Below are positions 14,971-21,019 of a stretch of 21,242 nucleotides of DNA, in pieces. Location of the stretch: positions 1-21,242 of IMG/VR virus record IMGVR_UViG_3300020172_002945. One strand, given 5' to 3'. Source of the stretch: a virus. The notes under the pieces are model-generated. The model was not told the DNA's origin, ran no database searches, and saw only the letters and a program-made list of their open reading frames with translations. Numbering within the stretch: the first letter of the stretch is position 1; the number at the start of each line of letters is the position of its first letter. The position numbers and the translations under genes are program-made.

Positions 14971-15268
14971 TATCCCCTTTCTTTTTATAAAGATCGTTAT
15001 AACCTTTTGCAATTCCTCTTTTGAATATTTCGGTAAAATATGCAAAAGCATTAACTGATTTTTCCTCATTGAAGTTATACCAGTTTTGGAAGACATAAAG
15101 AAGACCACTTTGGTAACAGTCCATCTTATCATCATTAGACCAATATCTCATCTTCTTTATGGTCTTCTTGGCAAGAAGTTCCAACATCTTCTGTGCCGGT
15201 CTGGTTAGTCTCCCTTGTGCCTTACTGACTACGAGCTCAATATAAAGTTCTCTATTGTTTAAATACAT
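14903..15268 (-). CDS. 55: Late-transcription sigma factor, T4 gp55-like, 121 aa
   Basis: T4 gp55 replaces the host sigma factor and directs RNA polymerase to TATAAATA late promoters. The match is over the sigma region-2 core: YLNNRELYIELVVSKAQ (T4 YVNNKELLQAII), MRYWSNDDKMDCYQSGLLYVFQNWYNFNEEKS (T4 has [22 protein letters not shown]) and NAFAYFTEIFKRGIAKGYNDLYKKKGD. T4 gp55 is 185 aa with a C-terminal clamp-binding tail; this protein stops after GSNEGMGLHSL and lacks an obvious tail. The start at 15268 follows an A/T-rich leader. The abundance of TATATA boxes in this window fits a functional gp55. Expression may depend on a TATATAAA element at 15323-15330. Confidence 0.88.
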   Translation of the reverse strand: MYLNNRELYIELVVSKAQGRLTRPAQKMLELLAKKTIKKMRYWSNDDKMDCYQSGLLYVFQNWYNFNEEKSVNAFAYFTEIFKRGIAKGYNDLYKKKGDNEHQIRLISIEGSNEGMGLHSL

Positions 15269-15288
15269 TCATAAATCGTTATTTTTTC

Positions 15289-15330
15289 AGTGCCTCTGCA
15301 CTTATGTACGATTTCATGAAATTTTATATA
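15289..15330 (-). promoter_or_regulatory. Candidate promoter and small inverted repeats upstream of the sigma gene
   Basis: On the minus strand a TATATAAA (15323-15330) lies 54 nt before the sigma ATG. Between them are a perfect palindrome ATTTCATGAAAT (15311-15322) and a 5-bp hairpin AGTGC/GCACT with a four-base loop (15289-15302). These could be an operator and a leader hairpin. Confidence 0.35.
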
Positions 15331-15371
15331 CTATTGATTTACAAAAGTTTACGAAATAATAATTTCATACT

Positions 15372-15414
15372 TAAATAAAAAAACCCGTTTTATAAACGGG
15401 TTTTTTATTTATTT
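15372..15414 (-). terminator. Strong terminator after the 427-aa gene
   Basis: AAACCCGTTT pairs with AAACGGGTTT around TATA, and pairing continues through the flanking A and T runs (AAATAAAA against TTTTATTT). It lies just past the stop at 15422 and works symmetrically on either strand. Confidence 0.9.
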
Positions 15415-15421
15415 AAAAATT

Positions 15422-16705
15422 TTATTGTTTAACTCTCTCGTTATACTGAAGTTCTTTTATCCCAAAAAGTTCTGAATCTAAAACATTCTTTCTTTTTTCT
15501 AAGTTATTAAGTGCAGTATTCAATACATCACTCTCACCCATCATTTTTATAGAACCCTTTAGTTTATCAATATTGAAATTAACATCTTCTAATTTTAAAC
15601 TAACTTCTCTTTCTTTATCTTCTAATTTTCTTTTGACAACTAATTCTTTGCTTAATTTGTTTTCATAGAAGTAAGTAAGATCATAATTTAATTCATTTCT
15701 AACTTCGTTAACTAATTCGATTACAGATTCATATTTGAAGAATGAGTTACCATATCTCTCATCACATCTATAAAGGAAAGTTGTATTTTTGTAGTTGAAT
15801 GCAAAACACTCAAGGTAAGGATTGATAAGATTGTTTACTCTCTTAACAACATCAAGTTCAACGAACTTATCAATATTTTGTGAAACTTCAACCAAAACTG
15901 GATAGAAGTTTTTATTCACAATTGGAATGATTGGTGAATTGAAAAGACTCTCTAATGTAGTTTCACCATCCATTTCATCATCATTTATGAAAAGACCTCC
16001 CTTTTTCTCAACTGAAAGACCGATTGTCAAATACTCAGAAATTCTGAAATTGATTCTATCATCAACAATATTGGCATAATTCATTGCAGTCTCAAGTGTT
16101 CTTAGTGACCTCAAAATTTGTTCATCCTTAATGTGATTCTCAAGTAACGTTTTCTCAATTACTTCTTCACTAAGTAAAAACCAAGAGTCCTTAACCAACG
16201 CAATGTGACCATCCTCAACTTGTTCAACGATAGTGAAAACTGATTCACCTTTACCACCACTGAGTAAGTTTGTTCTTTGTTCTGGTGATTTTGTTAAATT
16301 ATGAACAAAAAGTTTTATTTCTGGAACCCAGTCATAAACCGATAACTCATTAAGAACTTTTGACATCCTATCTTGTTCACTCTCCAAATTTATAGTTTGA
16401 AGTAAGACATTTATTGGTTGTCTGTAAAGTTCACCACCATTTTGGGTATTGAGAACATTATAAAGGTTTTTGAGTTCATACAAAAGCTCGTTACTCTTTA
16501 TGTCGTCGTTAAGCGACTCGAGTAGAGACTTCACGCTCTTGTCATATGTGTAAGGCTTGAGCCTCTCGTTAAGAGAGATTATGACTGCCTTCTCGGATGA
16601 TTCGTTGCAAGCATTCATGTGCCCTTCAACTATCATTGTTATCTCTTCTTGTTCCAAAGAAAGTTCTTTCTTGAAGTTGAAGAGTTCGAGTTTAAGATTC
16701 TTCAT
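15422..16705 (-). CDS. Unknown, probably abundant late protein, 427 aa
   Basis: The sequence is soluble, with mixed helix/strand and strong coiled-coil character in the last 65 residues (KRKLEDKEREVSLKLEDVN and a following Leu/Asn/Lys heptad-like stretch) and in the first 40. The centre contains VFTIVEQVEDGHIALVKDSW and an acidic NDDEMDGETTLE. I do not recognise a family. The upstream region has TATATATAG with GTCTA after it, the same core and trailing bases as the protease promoter, at 26 nt from the ATG, and a strong terminator follows; this pattern (own strong promoter, A-rich leader, own terminator) is shared with the capsid gene. A virion or assembly protein made in high amount is my inference. 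The start at 16705 is the only sensible one. Confidence 0.8.
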   Translation of the reverse strand: MKNLKLELFNFKKELSLEQEEITMIVEGHMNACNESSEKAVIISLNERLKPYTYDKSVKSLLESLNDDIKSNELLYELKNLYNVLNTQNGGELYRQPINVLLQTINLESEQDRMSKVLNELSVYDWVPEIKLFVHNLTKSPEQRTNLLSGGKGESVFTIVEQVEDGHIALVKDSWFLLSEEVIEKTLLENHIKDEQILRSLRTLETAMNYANIVDDRINFRISEYLTIGLSVEKKGGLFINDDEMDGETTLESLFNSPIIPIVNKNFYPVLVEVSQNIDKFVELDVVKRVNNLINPYLECFAFNYKNTTFLYRCDERYGNSFFKYESVIELVNEVRNELNYDLTYFYENKLSKELVVKRKLEDKEREVSLKLEDVNFNIDKLKGSIKMMGESDVLNTALNNLEKRKNVLDSELFGIKELQYNERVKQ

Positions 16706-16730
16706 ATCTAAAGCAAATTATTTTTATAGA

Positions 16731-16739
16731 CTATATATA
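16731..16739 (-). promoter_or_regulatory. Late-type TATATATAG box of the 427-aa gene
   Basis: On the minus strand the box reads TATATATAG followed by TCTA and an A/T-rich leader, 26 nt to the ATG. It resembles the capsid and protease promoters but lacks the TAAAAAATCCA upstream element at the 30-nt spacing. A weak A-run/GCCG/T-run structure lies just upstream and might terminate the preceding gene. Confidence 0.6.
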
Positions 16740-16764
16740 AAGCTAAAAAAGCCGTTTTTTTCCA

Positions 16765-17673
16765 TTATCGATTCCTGTTTATTTCCCTGGATTTTAATAT
16801 CTCATTATACCATTTGCTCCTCTTCGGAACAACCGCTCGATACTCCTCTTTGATATTCGTTCCCGCTGGATCTGAACCACCTGCCACCGTGTCAGTACTG
16901 TAGAAACTAGATGTCTGACCATACGCAGGTTTGTTCCAGTCATGTTTTTCCAGAAAGTCGACAACCGTACCCTGATAACTATAACCATTCATATCACGCA
17001 TACCCGTACCCTCAGTACTTACATAACCAGTATCAGAAATTCTGTCAGGTCTGTATGCTGGATAATAAGTATCAACTGTGAAAGTAACCTTCAATTTTAT
17101 ATTATTGTCAGATGTCAGGTTCTTCTCTCGGGACATCTCAACGGTACTACTATCAGGCATTGTTATGACAGCATCAACATGCATAAAATTGAACTCGAAA
17201 TACATAAACCTATAAAGCCAGAGTGCATTAAGTATGGACTGACTACACTTAAAACTATCAATTTCACTTGAAAGAAGTATTGTTAGGTCATAATTAACGG
17301 TTATTGGAACCGCTCTAACTTTAGAAAGTACACGTCTGATTTCATTCTCATTCTCTACAACTGTTCGAAGCCAAACATTCGGATTAGCAAACTCCTCAGA
17401 TTTTATGTTAAAACCAGTTAGTGTGAGATGTCCTCTTGGTATTGTGTCAGTATTTAGCTCAACATACCTAGAATCAGAAACTATATCATCAGAAAAGCTA
17501 TCAAGTAAGAATCTCTCATCACCAGTCATAGAATAGTAAATAGGAACCTTCACGTGTCTGTCACCGGAGGAAAACCTATTAACCCATTGTATCTGATTCT
17601 CAAGAGTATCCAAAACACAAACCGTTAAATCTCGAAAGAAAACGTCTTCATAGTTAAACTTTTCGCCTATCAT
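16765..17673 (-). CDS. 15: Putative tail sheath/tube terminator, T4 gp15-like, 302 aa
   Basis: T4 gp15 caps the tail and joins it to the neck. The pattern matches the family: an N-terminal helix-strand FFRDLTVCVLDTLENQIQWV, HVKVPIYYSMTGDERFLL (family: VKVPIxYGPKxK), IPRGHLTLTGFNI (family: LPRMxFEMTG), VPITVNYDLTILLSSEIDS followed by a helix with SQSILNALWLYR (family: P-PYxI-FELxI...QILEQILPYF), and KLKVTFTVDTYYP before the C-terminal extension (about 205-302), which is Gly/Ser/Thr/Tyr-rich and not found in T4. Length is near the 272 aa of T4 gp15. It shares a TATATA region with the divergent gp44 gene; its own box is 5 nt from the ATG. Assignment rests on remembered family patterns. Confidence 0.65.
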   Translation of the reverse strand: MIGEKFNYEDVFFRDLTVCVLDTLENQIQWVNRFSSGDRHVKVPIYYSMTGDERFLLDSFSDDIVSDSRYVELNTDTIPRGHLTLTGFNIKSEEFANPNVWLRTVVENENEIRRVLSKVRAVPITVNYDLTILLSSEIDSFKCSQSILNALWLYRFMYFEFNFMHVDAVITMPDSSTVEMSREKNLTSDNNIKLKVTFTVDTYYPAYRPDRISDTGYVSTEGTGMRDMNGYSYQGTVVDFLEKHDWNKPAYGQTSSFYSTDTVAGGSDPAGTNIKEEYRAVVPKRSKWYNEILKSREINRNR

Positions 17674-17678
17674 ATGGT

Positions 17679-17684
17679 TATATA
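17679..17684. promoter_or_regulatory. TATATA box between divergent gp15-like and gp44-like genes
   Basis: The 38-nt gap holds a single TATATA. It is 5 nt from the minus-strand ATG (17673) and 27 nt from the plus-strand ATG (17712). It may serve both directions, with a near-leaderless transcript to the left and a normal leader to the right. Confidence 0.5.
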
Positions 17685-17711
17685 TTAAGTAAACTTTCTA
17701 CCCACACAAAC

Positions 17712-18677
17712 ATGTCAAACAAAAATCTACTACTTTGGGAAAAATGGAGACCCAAAAACATCGACGATCTCATCCTGTTACCACGTATACGTAAAAGGTT
17801 CGAAGATGGTATAACACAACACTACATATTACACGGACACTTCGGAACCGGAAAAACCAGTTTGGCGAGAATACTGATAGGTGAATACACTAAGTACACC
17901 GCATATATGGACGTAAACTGTTCCGAGGAAACAGGAATAGACTACCTAAGAGAAGAGATATCAAACTTCTGTCGTAGAGTTCCAATGTTTGAAACGAACT
18001 CAGACGAGAAATATGTACTACTCGATGAGTTTGAAAGGATCTCTCCACAATACCAAGATGCCCTAAAAGCATTTATAGAAAAGTACAACAACAGAGGTGT
18101 GAAATTCATAATGTGTACAAACCACATCGATAAAGTTAGGGGCGGTATGAAATCCAGGATAAAGATGATAGATTTCGATTGTCAGAACTTGGACGAAGAA
18201 AAATATATGAAGCAGGAGATATACAAACGAATACAGAATGTAATACTACCGGCAGAGGGAAAAGAAATGTCAAAAGAACAACTTGTTCCAATAATAAACA
18301 GATGGTTTCCAGACTTTCGAAAAATAATAGTAGAAGTAGACGACTTCTTATTAGCAGGTGATGATTGTAATGAGGGTGGAAATGTCTCAATAAAAGATAG
18401 AAACGAGTTATACTCAATTTTATACGGCGAAAACGACTACAACGAGATATACCACTTCTTAATGAACACGTTTGGACCAGACAAAATATCAGATATGCTA
18501 AGACTTATGGGTAAACCATTCATAGACTGGTGTGTCGAATCGAACAAAGGAGTAGATAAACTATTCGAATGTAATCACGTAATCGCAGAATATGTTCCAC
18601 TATTAGACACAAATACTGATCCAATTGTATTAGGAATGTCTGCGGTTGGAAAATTCCGCGAAATATTAAAAGGCTGA
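17712..18677 (+). CDS. 44: Clamp-loader ATPase subunit, T4 gp44-like, 321 aa
   Basis: It loads the sliding clamp for replication, and in T4 also for late transcription. The start is typical: LLWEKWRPKNIDDLIL. Walker A is GHFGTGKTS (42-50) and Walker B is YVLLDEFE (101-108), with DEFE where many clamp loaders have DEAD or DECD. Sensor 1 lies at CTNHID (135-140) and the SRC-like arginine finger at MKSRIKMIDF (R149). The remaining C-terminal domain is the helical collar. Length matches T4 gp44 (319 aa). The gene for the small clamp-loader subunit gp62 and the clamp gp45 are not in the window. It is followed 18 nt later by the gp25-like gene on the same strand. Confidence 0.94.
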   Translation: MSNKNLLLWEKWRPKNIDDLILLPRIRKRFEDGITQHYILHGHFGTGKTSLARILIGEYTKYTAYMDVNCSEETGIDYLREEISNFCRRVPMFETNSDEKYVLLDEFERISPQYQDALKAFIEKYNNRGVKFIMCTNHIDKVRGGMKSRIKMIDFDCQNLDEEKYMKQEIYKRIQNVILPAEGKEMSKEQLVPIINRWFPDFRKIIVEVDDFLLAGDDCNEGGNVSIKDRNELYSILYGENDYNEIYHFLMNTFGPDKISDMLRLMGKPFIDWCVESNKGVDKLFECNHVIAEYVPLLDTNTDPIVLGMSAVGKFREILKG

Positions 18678-18683
18678 GAATTT

Positions 18684-18695
18684 TATATATAGAGT
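18684..18695 (+). promoter_or_regulatory. TATATATA box 4 nt upstream of the gp25-like ATG
   Basis: Within the 18-nt gap after the clamp-loader stop, TATATATA is followed by GAGT and the ATG. It would give gp25 its own late transcript, separate from the clamp-loader gene, with essentially no leader. Confidence 0.55.
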
Positions 18696-19067
18696 ATGGA
18701 CTTCAAAGACTTCTACATATCCTACAAAGGACACCCGAGATACGAGATAAAAAAAATGATAGAGGATGATCCTATAAATGTCATCCTTCAGAAATATGAG
18801 ATGTTATTACTAACAAATAAAGGTGAGGTATTCGGTCAACCAGATTTTGGTTGTGACTTAGAGGAATACCTTTTTGAGACAAGATTATCAGCAGACTTTA
18901 TAGAAGGTGAGATAGAGGAACTGGTAAGAAAGTTCATACCTGAGGTGAACGGAATAAACTTCACACTAAGAGTAAATATCTATGAAGATCCTGAAAGATT
19001 TCAAGAGTGGATGGAAATAGTTTTCAAAATTGCAGACTACGAAGTTTACGCAGCAGTAGGTGTTTAG
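18696..19067 (+). CDS. 25: Baseplate wedge protein, T4 gp25-like (GPW/gp25 family), 123 aa
   Basis: The protein is part of the baseplate wedge core and nucleates sheath assembly. Family signatures are VILQKYEMLLLTNKGEV, FGQPDFGCDLEEYLFE (family core: G....PxFGCDLxxxLFE) with FE conserved, then a helix IEGEIEELVRKFIPEV and strands ending AAVGV. Length is close to T4 gp25 (132 aa). The start MDFKDFYISYKGHP has no plausible alternative until Met28. Its stop overlaps the stop of the convergent small basic gene. Confidence 0.93.
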   Translation: MDFKDFYISYKGHPRYEIKKMIEDDPINVILQKYEMLLLTNKGEVFGQPDFGCDLEEYLFETRLSADFIEGEIEELVRKFIPEVNGINFTLRVNIYEDPERFQEWMEIVFKIADYEVYAAVGV

Positions 19068-19264
19068 ACCATTCTTTCGTTTAGAAAATCTATATAACTC
19101 TGAACATAACGAGTCTTAATACTCTCTGGAAGGTTTTTGTATGAAACATCAGTCCATTCCTTACCGAAAACCCATTTCATATTTTTTGGAGCCTTCTTTT
19201 TCGATTTATACTTTCTACGCATTGCCCAGATATATTTGAATTGTCTCTTTGTTTTTGCAGGCAT
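19064..19264 (-). CDS. Small basic protein of the MPAK type, 66 aa
   Basis: It starts MPAKTKRQFKYIWAMRRKY, a start pattern (MPAKSKxQxRxM) common to short basic proteins of many tailed phages, then KSKKKAPKNMKWVFGKEW and ends DFLNERMV. The Lys/Arg-rich first half suggests nucleic-acid binding. The function of this class is not known to me. It is convergent with gp25 (stop codons overlap at 19064-19067) and lies 10 nt after the hydrolase gene on the same strand, so it is probably co-transcribed with it. Confidence 0.75.
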   Translation of the reverse strand: MPAKTKRQFKYIWAMRRKYKSKKKAPKNMKWVFGKEWTDVSYKNLPESIKTRYVQSYIDFLNERMV

Positions 19265-19274
19265 AACAAACTTT

Positions 19275-19922
19275 TTATTTTATCGGACAATTGGTGGCAG
19301 AGTAGATAAAATTAGCATTTCTATTCAAACGAACACCCATAACTTTTGCGGCAACCTCAACATCATCGAGACACTCGCGGTCGGCACCACCAACTAATAT
19401 AACATCATTAACAGACACACTCTCGTTCACCGATTGTGCCTGACTTATCTCTGCAAATAGGTCATGTAGTTTTTTCGGCATATGATACCATTTGTGATTA
19501 TTACCTATATAGATTATCAACGTACCCTCTTTGGTTGGAAAACTATCACCCTTTACAAGTGAACCTTCATCCTCCTTAGACTTTATATCATCATATAACG
19601 ATTTATCGAGTATCTTACGATAGAAGTCTGCATCCACGTCATAATTATATCTCTTCTCGATTAGATCACTCTGATTTGGAAAATGGTAAAGATCACCATT
19701 CATCGGCATATCAGGATCCTCATCATATAGGTAGTCTTTGTCTACATTTTTACCCTCTACGTGATTATCCCATATTTGATATACACTACCGAAGTTTTGA
19801 CAATAGTCTTTGAGTTGATTTACATAGTTGTCAGTGAAGAATTTAGAAAAAGACTTCTGTACGTCTACTATTATAAGAACGTTTTTCGAAGAGTGTGACT
19901 CGAATGTCTTAATATACCTCAT
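19275..19922 (-). CDS. Isochorismatase/nicotinamidase-fold cysteine hydrolase with capsid-targeting-like leader, 215 aa
   Basis: NVLIIVDVQKSF with D20 matches the catalytic Asp of the isochorismatase superfamily (IDxQxxF). WDNHVEG (D52, H54) occupies the position of the nicotinamidase metal-binding segment. IEKRYNYDVDADF gives the catalytic Lys K90. VILVGGADRECLDDVEVAAKV provides nucleophile Cys184 in the expected G..x..CV..T helix start. The triad D20-K90-C184 therefore looks complete, while inserts (55-85, 115-135) are unusual. The N-terminus MRYIKTFESHSS resembles the T4 internal-protein leader and nearly repeats the start of the next upstream protein (MRYLKTFESV). It is 4 nt downstream of that gene. 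Reaction (nicotinamide, isochorismate or other amide) cannot be fixed from sequence. Confidence 0.82.
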   Translation of the reverse strand: MRYIKTFESHSSKNVLIIVDVQKSFSKFFTDNYVNQLKDYCQNFGSVYQIWDNHVEGKNVDKDYLYDEDPDMPMNGDLYHFPNQSDLIEKRYNYDVDADFYRKILDKSLYDDIKSKEDEGSLVKGDSFPTKEGTLIIYIGNNHKWYHMPKKLHDLFAEISQAQSVNESVSVNDVILVGGADRECLDDVEVAAKVMGVRLNRNANFIYSATNCPIK

Positions 19923-19926
19923 AACA

Positions 19927-20958
19927 TTATTTCTTTTTTCTAAGTAATGGGTTTATATTCTTTACATACCCCTTTCTCGCAGAAGGCAAGAAACCTATCA
20001 TAGTAAGAAAGGTGCCTTCCCTCAGAATGTCGATTATCTCCTTTGGACGCCAATCACTACCCCATAACCCAAGTCTCTCATCAAACTCTTTACAGATGGA
20101 TTTTATATAGTCTGCATTATCTTTGGTCCTATCAATCGGAAGTGAAAGTGATATACAAAAATCAACATCATCCGGTACGTCTTTGATAAGATTCACATAA
20201 ACGTCCGGTGTGTAGAAGGTATCAACATTCCAGACAAGTTTACCCAAACCCACTTGTGTATAGCTACGTGATTTTAACATTTGTGCGTTAAACTTAATTA
20301 CGTGGTGTCTATTATTTTTGTAGATTATAGAGAACTCAATCTCAAAGTCATGTTCATCAAACCCCTCGAGTGTTGCAGTCACGATGTCTCTGAACTCATA
20401 AGGATCGATGTTCCATTTATCCATCACAAACGTGGCAGGATCAGGAAGTGAAGACTCATTCATTCCGTATTTTCGCAAGTTCTTTTTTTTGTATTTTTGG
20501 TAATAATTTTGATAAATCTCAGTATCACCACTATATCTCAACGAGAAGAAAATATTTTCTGATAGTTCTATCACACCGGAGGAATGATAAGGAATACCAG
20601 AGTCAGATATGAAATTATTTAAATCTTTTACGAAACCATCGTAGTCATTTGGCATTTCGACCCAAAACTCGATGTTCGGCTCTATACTACTATGTCCACT
20701 TTCACCATTCTCAATCAATGCTGACAAATTGTGCCAATACGGACCTTCTTTGAATTTTACACCGTTATATTCAAATACCCTACAAGTTTCACCATTCTGC
20801 CTAATATAGAATACTATCTCGAAATCGTGCGAGTCGTATGTCAGTGCCAGTGAGTCCATCATATCCTTCAATAAGTTGAAGTCTACCTCCCAGTATTGTT
20901 CTATAATATCCGTCGGATTGAAACCAGTGACCGACTCAAAAGTCTTTAAATACCTCAT
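19927..20958 (-). CDS. Internally duplicated unknown protein with capsid-targeting-like leader, 343 aa
   Basis: The start at 20958 (MRYLKTFESVTGF) is chosen over a longer frame from 21147, because the extra part is a Lys-rich shadow of the upstream gene and crosses its terminator. A TATATA box is 5 nt from this ATG. Two copies of one domain are visible. The first (about 13-145) contains IIEQYWEVDFNLLKDMM and YDSHDFEIVFYI. The second (about 171-300) contains VMDKWNIDPYEFRDIV and FDEHDFEIEFSI. Both follow a W-x-(V/I)-D, helix, D-x-HDFEI strand pattern and then V-x-x-(Y/F)-N. A basic C-terminus (ARKGYVKNINPLLRKKK) follows. The function of the repeated domain is unknown to me. The leader matches that of the hydrolase downstream. 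Confidence 0.82.
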   Translation of the reverse strand: MRYLKTFESVTGFNPTDIIEQYWEVDFNLLKDMMDSLALTYDSHDFEIVFYIRQNGETCRVFEYNGVKFKEGPYWHNLSALIENGESGHSSIEPNIEFWVEMPNDYDGFVKDLNNFISDSGIPYHSSGVIELSENIFFSLRYSGDTEIYQNYYQKYKKKNLRKYGMNESSLPDPATFVMDKWNIDPYEFRDIVTATLEGFDEHDFEIEFSIIYKNNRHHVIKFNAQMLKSRSYTQVGLGKLVWNVDTFYTPDVYVNLIKDVPDDVDFCISLSLPIDRTKDNADYIKSICKEFDERLGLWGSDWRPKEIIDILREGTFLTMIGFLPSARKGYVKNINPLLRKKK

Positions 20959-20969
20959 ATCGTTATATA
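20959..20969 (-). promoter_or_regulatory. TATATA box 5 nt upstream of ATG
   Basis: On the minus strand TATATA (20964-20969) is followed by ACGAT and the ATG at 20958. It lies directly after the terminator of the upstream gene, so it is the only candidate promoter for the 343-aa gene and the hydrolase behind it. Confidence 0.58.
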
Positions 20970-20976
20970 TTAAAAC

Positions 20977-21005
20977 AAAAAACCCGTCTTTGAGACGGGT
21001 TTTTA
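20977..21005 (-). terminator. Terminator after the right-edge gene
   Basis: ACCCGTCT (20982-20989) pairs with AGACGGGT (20993-21000) around TTG, with A and T runs on the flanks. On the minus strand it follows the stop at 21020 and ends in T's. Confidence 0.9.
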
Positions 21006-21019
21006 TAAATTTTAAAATA

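Noticed and set aside
20091-20112. GATGGATTTTATATAGTC-like sequence resembling both promoter elements
   Set aside because: It lies within the coding region of the 343-aa gene, lacks the 30-nt spacing and faces no start codon.
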